Positions 1-8,593 of a DNA stretch of 64,000 bases are shown here, one piece after another (position 1 is the first letter of the stretch; the number at the start of each line of letters is the position of its first letter). Position numbers and translations under genes: made by a program. The notes below the pieces were generated by a model that ran no database searches, was not told where the DNA came from, and was given only the letters and a program-made list of their open reading frames with translations. Source of the stretch: Chryseobacterium glaciei (GTDB taxonomy: Bacteria > Bacteroidota > Bacteroidia > Flavobacteriales > Weeksellaceae); assembly GCF_001648155.1 (NCBI RefSeq), contig NZ_CP015199.1, positions 1,994,501-2,058,500 of the forward strand, written 5' to 3'.

Positions 1-3000
1 AACTAATGTATAAGCAACTGTACTGTTTAATATTTCAGATACTCCAATATCAGGATCTCCGGAATCTTCAACTTTTGTTGCATTACCCCATTGATCATAT
101 TCTTTTATTTTCGTGTTGGTGGTTTTCCAACCGGTATCTCCTTCTGTAAAGTGAGAGTTTGTATTATCTAAAGCTACGAAACAAGCATAGTTTTCATATG
201 TCTTTTCATCTTCTTTTACTTTGTATAAAAACGCATCGTTTGTACTTTGTATTTTTCTTAGTGAATAATTACTAACTTTTGTAGTCCATGACTTATCATT
301 TGCATCTACAAGTCTTTCTGTAAGCAATGCTCCTTTTAAGTAGTAATTATCATTATTAAATCTTTGTATTGTTTTTCTAAAAACTATATTTGAAGATGCT
401 CCTCCTTGTTTAGTATCAATCTGATTAACCGTCAGTTGTCTGAAACCATAGAACGTTCTTTCTCTTCTGCTGTAATAAGGTTCTTCATAGTTTACTATAA
501 CCTTAGACACATCTGTGCTAAACGCGTTATCTCCTGTAAATCCATCGTTAGTAATTACACTTTTTAAAATGTATTTACTTTGTGGCATATCATAGGTATT
601 TCCTACTCTTTCATAAGCAACTTCCCAAGATCCTCCCATTGGAGTGGTTACTTTTTTAAGAAGGTTTGTGATGCCTATCTGGTTAAGACGAACACTAATG
701 TTATCGGCATCATCTGATGTTACAAAATCAGGATAACCGTCTCCGTTCATGTCTTTGAATGTAGATTTTTTCTTGCTGGATGATTTACCTGTTGATGCAC
801 CTAATGCAATATTTAATTTAAGCCCAATTGTAGCAGTTGGACTAGTTGGAATTGGAATAAGGATAGTTGCCCCGACATTTCCTCCAATACTTTTAGACTC
901 ATCTTCATTAAAGTTTACACCAGAATTTGATACTGTTAAAAAGTCTTGTATTATACCATTTCCTGTATTTAGATATATTTTAGCTGTTGAACCGCTATAC
1001 TCCGTTTTATCTGGGAGTCCATCTCCATTAATGTCTACTAATTCTTCTTTTGTATTACTATTTGTAGTTGAGGTATTTACTCCTCCTGAAAAACTGCCAT
1101 AAAATAATGAAATTCCACCTCCTATACCTGTAGTAATTCCTGTTCCTTTTGAAGCAGCCCCTGTATTCCAAGATGCACTGTTTGCAAAGTTTTCTTTACC
1201 AATATTAAGGCTAAAATTTCCATTATCATATAAATCGGGAAGACCATCTCCATTGATGTCTAAGAATGTTTTCTCAGACTTTTCACTTGATAATTCGGCC
1301 TGTCCATTTATCGAAAGTTTGGTAGATCCCCCTGCACTTTCCTGTGCATTTTTAACAGCATCAGCCACCAGCCTGCTTTTAGAGTTTCCTATAAATGCCA
1401 TTCGCGCAGAATTTCCATGTGTAAAAGAAAAACCTGAAGAAAGACCTTCTGTGTCAGAAGAAGTAATCGACTGGCTTTGGTTTACATTTAATTGTCCCGA
1501 ATTAGATGGAGCTCCTATAGCAGTAGTAAGTCTCACACTTTTTTTATTAAAGTCATCCGGAAACCCGTCACCATTATAATCTAAGAGATTTCTGAGAAAT
1601 CTTCCCTGAGAGAAAATAGTCTTAGAAGCGTTCAATCCTAAACCACTTCCAAAGCTTATTCCACCAGCCACACTGATGCTTTGGTTTTTCATTTTCATGG
1701 AAGGAGCATTAAGCTCATCTCCAGAGGATTGCGCTGTAGAATAGTTAGAAAAATTAGTATCTATGCTATGTACTCCTACACGAGAAGAGTTTATTGCATT
1801 TTGAGACAGATATATTGTTGGATCTGCATCTATCAATCTTCCCTTATCACTATTATTAACCGTAGAAATTGTTGTTAAAAAATAGTTTTTAGAAAGTGAG
1901 CTGGCATTATCATGAAAAGTAATATTACCATCTGCATCACCATCCGGCCTAGTTACCGTAGGCCCATTGGGGTTGTTGTTTGGGTTTGGGTCTGTACCGT
2001 ACGCATTACTAAGGGCCAAGCGAGATTCGTCTACTTTCATTTCTGCTACAGTACCCGAATTGGCATAATTCTTAGATAAATCGTATCCTTCTACTACTGT
2101 ATTTTTAGACAGGTTATTTCCATTTAATACAAACGCTCCCCATCCACGGTATAGTATTCCGAATCTGCTGTCGTATTGATTTGAATTTAATACCGTTGTA
2201 GGATTTTCCGGACTTAAAATTGGCTTATGTGGCGGTGAATTCGTAAATCCTGTAATCATTACATCGCCTGTCCCCGTATTTATGATCTTTATTTTAGTCT
2301 GAGCATATCCATTTGAATCTATATACAAATTATACGTATATGTTCCCGGAGATAAGTTTACATTGGTAGATATAATAGGTTGATTATTCGGATTACTACT
2401 ATCATACAACAATTCACCATTATTATTAATTGAAACAGGCTGTCCTGTTTGGGTATTAACTATACTCAAATATGAATGTGCCTGAACAGGACCTATGTCA
2501 GGAGACAACGAAAATAATGAATACTGTAGATTAGTAGGCTGGTTAATTACTATGCTTCCATCATCATTATTACTTCCTTGCCCTTGAGAAACTGATAAAA
2601 GTTTCTCATACGTATTAGGCGTATTAATATAGTTTGCATTACTTGTATATAATCCCCCGCTAAGACTTGAGATATTTTGAACAAAGTCTCTATCCTCGCT
2701 GCTTACGGTAGTTTCTAAATAGATAGGTCCCCCTGATAAATCGTCGGAGGTAATGTTATAAGGCGCCCCAAAATTTGGCGTTATGGTATTCCCATTATTC
2801 GATACAGTATAAACCGTTTTGGTCAAGAGTTTATTCTTGGTTTTTGCAGAAATGACAACTTTCCCATTTTTCCCATTGAAATTAGGAAAAGAACTAATTT
2901 TTACTAAGACCTTCTTATTCACATCCCCAGATTGAATCGTATAATTAGTAAAACTTCCCCTGTCATTATACATCGTATAGTCAACTTGTATATTTGTTTT

Positions 3001-6000
3001 CTCTCCTGATGATGTCTCTGTGAATTCGGGAATAAGTTTAAAATTAGTCCAGTCTATCTGAGTGTCTGTAAGTACTTTTACGGATACTTTATCATTTACA
3101 CTTAAATTTATTGGAGTTCCTATAATTCCATTATTATAAGTAGAGGTAGATGGTATTGGAAAAGTTGTATCTACACCATTAATGTTTAGGATTATTTTAG
3201 CATCATCTGATAATGGAATTGCTTTATTCAAATATAAATTTAAAATTCCTGCATCTCCTGCGATAAAAGAACTCCCATTAGAATTAACAAAATCTTCTTG
3301 TGCTTTATATGTTGATAAATCCCTATTATCACTATCAACCGATGGTGTAGTTCCGACAGAATAAGTGATTTCAGGATTCCAAGTAATCTGATCCAATAAC
3401 CCGTCATATTTAGATGTAACTCTAAAATATAATTTCTCACCTTTAGCAATATTAATTACCTGATTTGCAAAAGAATGTAAACCAAAATCTCCTGCATTAA
3501 TATTTTGTACTAACGGATCATTATTTTTATACTGAAACGCAACGGCTACTCCATCTGCTTTACTACAGTCTTCATTAGGATCGCATGTAACCTGGTTCAG
3601 ATTAAATGTATTTTTAACAGTAATAGTACCAGATTTAGGAGCTACCCAAACGCGAACCATATCATGCAGCGGATTTTGCTCCAGCATCATTTTTTTCTCT
3701 GCATTATCTTGATTATCAAATAAAGATTGTTGTGGACTAGCTGCCGTTATATTAATTGGGTATGGTGTTCCTAAGCTATCTGGGTTAAATGTAGGAATCC
3801 CTCCTACAATTCTATTAAAATAAACTTTTCCATCTTTTACAAAATCTACCAATCCATCATCATTGAAATCCATAAAATATGAAGTCGTGGTAGAAGTAGC
3901 GTTTGAATAATCAAAGCCGAGACTCACATTGCCATAGTTTCCATCTATCCCAACTCCCCAAGTCGAAACTTTCGTTTTCCCGACTTCTGACGTACTTCCG
4001 GAAACAGGAATAGAAACCCCGAATTGTTGTGAACCTCCCGGAGTTGACATGTTTTTTGAATAATATATAACCCCTCCTTCTTCATATACTCTATCTGGTA
4101 GATTGTCTCCATCAACATCTATTAATGTAATCTTGACATTAGAATTATTTTGGCTAATAGATCCATGCGCTCCAAATGTTCCTTTTCTAAAACTCGCAAT
4201 CCCTCTATCTCCTATGGGGTTATCCGTTAAATTATAAAGACCAACACTCACACCAAAATTTGTACCGAGTGAAGCTGAAGAAGTTCCAGATAGCATAGAA
4301 TATCCTGACCCCGATAAATTTGCAGGATCTGATGCCTCCCAATTTTGAACTGTCCCAAATAAATTTGCGGCATCAGGAGCATCATTATATTCTATTTTAT
4401 TCGTATAAAAATCTCCGCCGGAAGCATCTTTTTCCGTGATGCTTTCTAATAAAGATTTTTTGAAAGTTTTGTTATCGTTTTTATACTTAAACTCATAGCT
4501 TCTTACATTTTCGTCACCATACTTAACGTCTACTTTTGTTAATCTTTTTGATTCTATCTGAAGAAAACCTAATCTCCCGTTAATTTGAACATCTTCTCTA
4601 CTAGAATCTGTTGTAAATAAGACTTTATAATTTTTTGCTGGACTCTGTGTAGTATGTAATGTATACTCAATTTTAGAAATATGTAATTCCTGTCCTCCAT
4701 TTCCGGGATTTCCTGTATAGGTCGATTTATCGTAGGTATACAATACATAATTCCCATTGGTATCAACAGTCTTATATAATGCCCAATGCCCAATATTTCC
4801 AGTTGCATCCTTAAGAACAGCATTATCTTTTATGCCTGTTTCATCGCCACCAAAATAAGATTTTGTACCATCTTTAGAAGTTACAATCCATACATAGTTT
4901 TTAGGACTTGAGCCGTTTCTTATGATCTTATTGTAAGAACCTTCAATTCTTGGATAAAATTGTCTATTTGCTTGTCTTCCTTTATCAAAACCTTCATTTC
5001 TGTTAGGCATTGCAAACACTCCGCTGCTTACTTCGAAGGTTAATTGTTCTCCGCCAATAGTATAAAGTTCAGTTTCAGTTGTATCATCATATCTTGGAAC
5101 TCCCCATCGGGTATCAATTCCTATAGAAGGAACAGACATATCCCATCCAAGTCCCATCCAGCCATTCCCTCCTTCACTGCTATAGCTTACTCCTAAAGAA
5201 GGCTGCATTCCTGCTCTACCCGCCGGAAGTTTAATAGGGAAACTAGTTGTAACACTTCCCATACTGTTAGGAGATGGCGGAGCAATACTTACAATTCCCT
5301 CAGAAGGATTTGCCGCTTTTATATCTTTAATAGAATTGGGTGCATAACTGCCTGTTTCCGGAGATTCAGGAACTTTTAAAACCCCATTTACCATATCCGT
5401 AAAGTGAGTTGTTTTTGACACCAAAACTTTTTGTTGTAGATTGACACTGTCTTTGTCTAAAGCAATCCATTTCTTTTCTGTTTTATCGAAATAAAATGTT
5501 TTGATATCCTGCTCTGTATATCCACTTGGAATTTTACTTTTATCATACCCTAAAGACACTTTTGCCGGAGCTGAAAAATGCTCTCCATGAGGTAGAAAAC
5601 GATATCCTGAATTTTCAGAGGTTACGTTTACCATTTCCGGAGTAAGCGCAGGCATATCTATATCCCTAAGGGCAGTAATAGAAAAATTTTCTGAGCTTTT
5701 AAGAGTTCCTTTAGTAATATTTAATTCAGCCGAGCCTAAATTAAGTTTTTCTGAATTGCTTATATTACTTACAAATTTTGAAACAGATAAAGCATTATAA
5801 TTTACATTCGCTACATTTTCAAAATTTTGTTTTTTATTGGAAATACCTACTCTAAGGTTTTTCACTTTATAACTATACCCTGAAAGATATGGTAAGGTAA
5901 AGATTACAGTATTTTTCCCCTGCTTGATTGATCTTTCTGTAATTGGTTCCGACTGATGTGTCCAAGCAGTATTTTTTTGAACATTCTTTCCTCCAATCGC

Positions 6001-6540
6001 TAAATCATCATTGATAACTTTACTTACTTCTTTGTAATTATCAACTCCATACAAATCATATTCTAATGTGTATTGATAAGCAGGGTTTATTTTTTCATCA
6101 ATTAAAATATTAAAAACATTATCATAAATCTGATCAATTGGATGTTCCAAACTGGTTCCAATGATACCTTCTTTAATATCAGAAGTATAATATCTTTTTT
6201 CATTTAATTCTAAAGGTCTATTGCGTACAATATTATTTAAAGGTGATGAAACAAGAATTTTATTACTAATCTTCTTGTTATTTTCATCCACTTTTTTAGC
6301 AGAAACATCGTTAGAAATTTCTGCTTTATTTTGATTTTCTTTACTATTATCAGAAGTTCCCTTACGTATATCTTTTCCTTTTGAATTAGAACCAACTTCC
6401 ATTATTGGAATTACATTTTCCTGCTTATTCAGATAATATGAATTTGCATAAGCATGAACTTGAGACCAACAAGTAAAAAATATGATTGAATTAAGGAGCT
6501 TTGTGTTTTTTCTTAAAACGCTCAATAAAGATCTTTTCAT
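1..6540 (-). CDS. SpvB/TcdB-like giant surface or toxin-complex protein (partial, C-terminus beyond window)
   Basis: The reading frame is open from the ATG at 6540 to the left edge, giving 2180 visible residues and no stop. Residues 1-30 look like a signal peptide (KLLNSIIFFTCWSQVHA). Residues about 410-480 match the SpvB/TcaC N-terminal domain: PPSPNSMGSVTTSFPIKLPAG, then SYSSEGGNGWMGLGWD and DTRWGVPRYD. Calcium-type FG-GAP/VCBS motifs of the form DxNGDGxPD appear near residues 805, 1655, 1760, 1835 and 1930, typical of the beta-propeller of TcdB/SpvB proteins. They are followed by a TcdB-middle-like stretch (TTPMGGSWEVAYERVGNTYDMP) and the start of RHS-like sequence (KEYDQWGNATKVEDSGDPD). 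In the Tc toxin family this part forms a shell around an encapsulated C-terminal effector; that end lies outside the window, so a toxic tip is only an inference. It follows two T9SS-sorted proteins on the same strand. Family call firm, function open. Confidence 0.85.
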   Translation of the reverse strand, partial: MKRSLLSVLRKNTKLLNSIIFFTCWSQVHAYANSYYLNKQENVIPIMEVGSNSKGKDIRKGTSDNSKENQNKAEISNDVSAKKVDENNKKISNKILVSSPLNNIVRNRPLELNEKRYYTSDIKEGIIGTSLEHPIDQIYDNVFNILIDEKINPAYQYTLEYDLYGVDNYKEVSKVINDDLAIGGKNVQKNTAWTHQSEPITERSIKQGKNTVIFTLPYLSGYSYKVKNLRVGISNKKQNFENVANVNYNALSVSKFVSNISNSEKLNLGSAELNITKGTLKSSENFSITALRDIDMPALTPEMVNVTSENSGYRFLPHGEHFSAPAKVSLGYDKSKIPSGYTEQDIKTFYFDKTEKKWIALDKDSVNLQQKVLVSKTTHFTDMVNGVLKVPESPETGSYAPNSIKDIKAANPSEGIVSIAPPSPNSMGSVTTSFPIKLPAGRAGMQPSLGVSYSSEGGNGWMGLGWDMSVPSIGIDTRWGVPRYDDTTETELYTIGGEQLTFEVSSGVFAMPNRNEGFDKGRQANRQFYPRIEGSYNKIIRNGSSPKNYVWIVTSKDGTKSYFGGDETGIKDNAVLKDATGNIGHWALYKTVDTNGNYVLYTYDKSTYTGNPGNGGQELHISKIEYTLHTTQSPAKNYKVLFTTDSSREDVQINGRLGFLQIESKRLTKVDVKYGDENVRSYEFKYKNDNKTFKKSLLESITEKDASGGDFYTNKIEYNDAPDAANLFGTVQNWEASDPANLSGSGYSMLSGTSSASLGTNFGVSVGLYNLTDNPIGDRGIASFRKGTFGAHGSISQNNSNVKITLIDVDGDNLPDRVYEEGGVIYYSKNMSTPGGSQQFGVSIPVSGSTSEVGKTKVSTWGVGIDGNYGNVSLGFDYSNATSTTTSYFMDFNDDGLVDFVKDGKVYFNRIVGGIPTFNPDSLGTPYPINITAASPQQSLFDNQDNAEKKMMLEQNPLHDMVRVWVAPKSGTITVKNTFNLNQVTCDPNEDCSKADGVAVAFQYKNNDPLVQNINAGDFGLHSFANQVINIAKGEKLYFRVTSKYDGLLDQITWNPEITYSVGTTPSVDSDNRDLSTYKAQEDFVNSNGSSFIAGDAGILNLYLNKAIPLSDDAKIILNINGVDTTFPIPSTSTYNNGIIGTPINLSVNDKVSVKVLTDTQIDWTNFKLIPEFTETSSGEKTNIQVDYTMYNDRGSFTNYTIQSGDVNKKVLVKISSFPNFNGKNGKVVISAKTKNKLLTKTVYTVSNNGNTITPNFGAPYNITSDDLSGGPIYLETTVSSEDRDFVQNISSLSGGLYTSNANYINTPNTYEKLLSVSQGQGSNNDDGSIVINQPTNLQYSLFSLSPDIGPVQAHSYLSIVNTQTGQPVSINNNGELLYDSSNPNNQPIISTNVNLSPGTYTYNLYIDSNGYAQTKIKIINTGTGDVMITGFTNSPPHKPILSPENPTTVLNSNQYDSRFGILYRGWGAFVLNGNNLSKNTVVEGYDLSKNYANSGTVAEMKVDESRLALSNAYGTDPNPNNNPNGPTVTRPDGDADGNITFHDNASSLSKNYFLTTISTVNNSDKGRLIDADPTIYLSQNAINSSRVGVHSIDTNFSNYSTAQSSGDELNAPSMKMKNQSISVAGGISFGSGLGLNASKTIFSQGRFLRNLLDYNGDGFPDDFNKKSVRLTTAIGAPSNSGQLNVNQSQSITSSDTEGLSSGFSFTHGNSARMAFIGNSKSRLVADAVKNAQESAGGSTKLSINGQAELSSEKSEKTFLDINGDGLPDLYDNGNFSLNIGKENFANSASWNTGAASKGTGITTGIGGGISLFYGSFSGGVNTSTTNSNTKEELVDINGDGLPDKTEYSGSTAKIYLNTGNGIIQDFLTVSNSGVNFNEDESKSIGGNVGATILIPIPTSPTATIGLKLNIALGASTGKSSSKKKSTFKDMNGDGYPDFVTSDDADNISVRLNQIGITNLLKKVTTPMGGSWEVAYERVGNTYDMPQSKYILKSVITNDGFTGDNAFSTDVSKVIVNYEEPYYSRRERTFYGFRQLTVNQIDTKQGGASSNIVFRKTIQRFNNDNYYLKGALLTERLVDANDKSWTTKVSNYSLRKIQSTNDAFLYKVKEDEKTYENYACFVALDNTNSHFTEGDTGWKTTNTKIKEYDQWGNATKVEDSGDPDIGVSEILNSTVAYTLV

Positions 6541-6562
6541 TCGTTTTATATGTGTGCTTTTT

Positions 6563-6606
6563 ATACTTAAGACACTCTTAATTTAAAATTAGAATGTCTC
6601 AAGTAT
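6563..6606. repeat. Long intercistronic hairpin before the SpvB-like gene
   Basis: The arms at 6563-6584 and 6586-6606 are an almost perfect inverted repeat (ATACTTAAGACA... against ...TGTCTCAAGTAT) with almost no loop. It fills most of the gap between the stop of the upstream T9SS gene and the start of the giant gene. No T-run follows on the minus strand, so a simple intrinsic terminator is unlikely. An RNA processing or stabilising hairpin that sets unequal expression of the two genes is possible. Confidence 0.6.
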
Positions 6607-6611
6607 GGATA

Positions 6612-8579
6612 TTAATTTTTTACAATTAGTTTGAATACCTTGATTTCGGACGAAGTTTTTACAATAATTAAGTACACTCCTTCAACTGGTAAAGTATCCT
6701 GTATTTCATAATAATCTTTGCCATTATCCTGAATTGTTTTTATCAATCTTCCAGAGGCGTCATGTATTTTTATATCTACAGTTTCTTTCTTATCTGAAAT
6801 AATTCTTATTGTAAAAGGCTGCCCTTTTGGTACCGGATTAGGATAAATTACAATTCCGTTTTCTCTCTTTCTTGTAACTTTTACTGTATCTTTTTTAATA
6901 CAGTTATCTGATGTTTTTACGGTTACAGTATACTCTCCAGGTTCGTAAACATTAATATTAGCAGAGCTACTTGTAAATCCATTATCAGAAGTCCAAGTAT
7001 ATGTTGCATTTGGATCTGTAATTTGTGTTGATGCATCAAACTGAGCAGAATTTCCAGAAGAAATTGTGACATCTGGGCCAAGATCTAAATTAATAGAGCT
7101 GAAATCATTCACGGTAAAGTCATAAGAAGTAACATTATTATTTGCATCAGTAATATTAAGATGATAGCTACCTATTGCTAAATTCGGGAATGAAACCTGT
7201 GATGTCTGAACGCTTATATTTTGTGATGTTCCATTACCTGTAAGAGCAACATTGAATGGTGCTTTTCCTCCTTTAATATTTAAATTAAGCGTCCCACTTG
7301 TAACAGTACATGTAGGCTGGGTTATCTGATAAATTGATAAAATTTGATTACCTAAAGCAAAAGAAAAAACATCAGTTCCTGATAGATCCTGATCGAAAAC
7401 TACATCCTTAAAATGAACTCCCTGATCATTATCAACGTAATCCATTGGGTATGCATCAATATTAGATGAATTAAAATTCCCTTGCCCTGTTCTGTCAACC
7501 AAGAGCCAAAGTTTTTTATCTGCCGGAATTTGCGCAATAATATTTTTAATAGAAAAAACTACCTCCGTAGGAATTGTTTGAGAGTTTTCGGTAGTAAATC
7601 TTGCTTTCCATTTTCTCTTTAACAATCTATATCCGAAAGTTTCAGCATCTAATTCTAATGGTTTTTTATTATCTCCCCAAATCAAAAAACTTTGATCCGG
7701 AAACTGTGCATCATTTGATCTGTTATCTACAGCCAATTTTTTTGCAGCAATAACCAACCTTTTTTGTTCTGACGAACTTGTAGCCTGTTTTTGATAAAGA
7801 TCAGAATACCCATCCCTTGCTATACCCGTGATGTTTGCAGGATAATCATTAAAATCATCTTGTCTCCAGATTTTTTTATTTTTAGAACTCAGGTATTCTG
7901 TATAGGGCATTGTAATTGCATATTTTACTGCCAAATAAGTATTTACTCTATTTCTTTCATTAAGAGTAAGAATTTTTCTATATGTGAAAAACTCAGGTAG
8001 TTTTCCTTTAAAGCTTTGCCATTGGTGGTTCCCTGCATCTTTTCCTATAAACATTGATGAAAGACCTGTCTTACCAATTACCTTCGTAATTTTAGTTGAT
8101 GGAGTTCCAAATTTAGAATATAAACTAAAAGAAGCTAACGTATCAATTGTGCTGGTATTGATATAATTAATTTGGTCATTATTATATCTAAAAACATTTT
8201 TAGTACTATAAAACAACTCTTTTTCATCTGTATTATCTGTAGTAAACAAAGCAGATTCCTGCGTTGAATTTTTATTTTGATAAGCGGTAAAGAAGTTTAT
8301 TTTATCGATTGTTTCTATTACAAATGGAAACTTCAAAAAATCATCTGTCCCATCAAAATTTAAACATTCATTATAATTCAGTAATGAATAGGTAGGTTTA
8401 TTAGCTCCTGTTAATGCTTGTATCTGATGCTGATTGCCGCTATAATCCTGATAAAGTAAAGCCGGAGTCTGAAGTGAATTGGTTTTGTACCAAACACTTA
8501 AACCTCCAACTCCACCAGGAGATTGAGCATTTAAAATACAAATGAGCAAAACACCGAGAAGTGTAAATATTTTTTTCAT
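6612..8579 (-). CDS. T9SS type A sorting domain protein with LamG-like and PKD-like domains
   Basis: 655 aa. A signal peptide (MKKIFTLLGVLLICILNAQ) is followed by a concanavalin/LamG-like region common in flavobacterial surface proteins (SPGGVGGLSVWYKTNS, then CLNFDGTDDFLKFPF near residue 75). After a middle domain there is an SprB-like repeat (GGKAPFNVALTGNGTS, about 435-490) and a PKD-like Ig fold (LGPDVTISSGNSAQFDA to YTVTVKTSDNC, about 495-560). The last 80 residues are a type A T9SS sorting domain: IVIYPNPVPKG, then IKIHDASGRLIKTI and GVYLIIVKT. The protein is therefore predicted to be exported by the type IX system and attached to the surface or released. It lies 14 nt downstream of the subtilisin gene, so the two are probably cotranscribed. 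The binding target is unknown. Confidence 0.85.
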   Translation of the reverse strand: MKKIFTLLGVLLICILNAQSPGGVGGLSVWYKTNSLQTPALLYQDYSGNQHQIQALTGANKPTYSLLNYNECLNFDGTDDFLKFPFVIETIDKINFFTAYQNKNSTQESALFTTDNTDEKELFYSTKNVFRYNNDQINYINTSTIDTLASFSLYSKFGTPSTKITKVIGKTGLSSMFIGKDAGNHQWQSFKGKLPEFFTYRKILTLNERNRVNTYLAVKYAITMPYTEYLSSKNKKIWRQDDFNDYPANITGIARDGYSDLYQKQATSSSEQKRLVIAAKKLAVDNRSNDAQFPDQSFLIWGDNKKPLELDAETFGYRLLKRKWKARFTTENSQTIPTEVVFSIKNIIAQIPADKKLWLLVDRTGQGNFNSSNIDAYPMDYVDNDQGVHFKDVVFDQDLSGTDVFSFALGNQILSIYQITQPTCTVTSGTLNLNIKGGKAPFNVALTGNGTSQNISVQTSQVSFPNLAIGSYHLNITDANNNVTSYDFTVNDFSSINLDLGPDVTISSGNSAQFDASTQITDPNATYTWTSDNGFTSSSANINVYEPGEYTVTVKTSDNCIKKDTVKVTRKRENGIVIYPNPVPKGQPFTIRIISDKKETVDIKIHDASGRLIKTIQDNGKDYYEIQDTLPVEGVYLIIVKTSSEIKVFKLIVKN

Positions 8580-8593
8580 GTATTATTTGTGTT

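Noticed and set aside
749..3364. Plus-strand ORFs of 60-117 codons at 749-1102, 1253-1579, 1681-1878 and 3182-3364
   Set aside because: They lie antisense inside the continuous SpvB/TcdB-like frame and show no protein family pattern.
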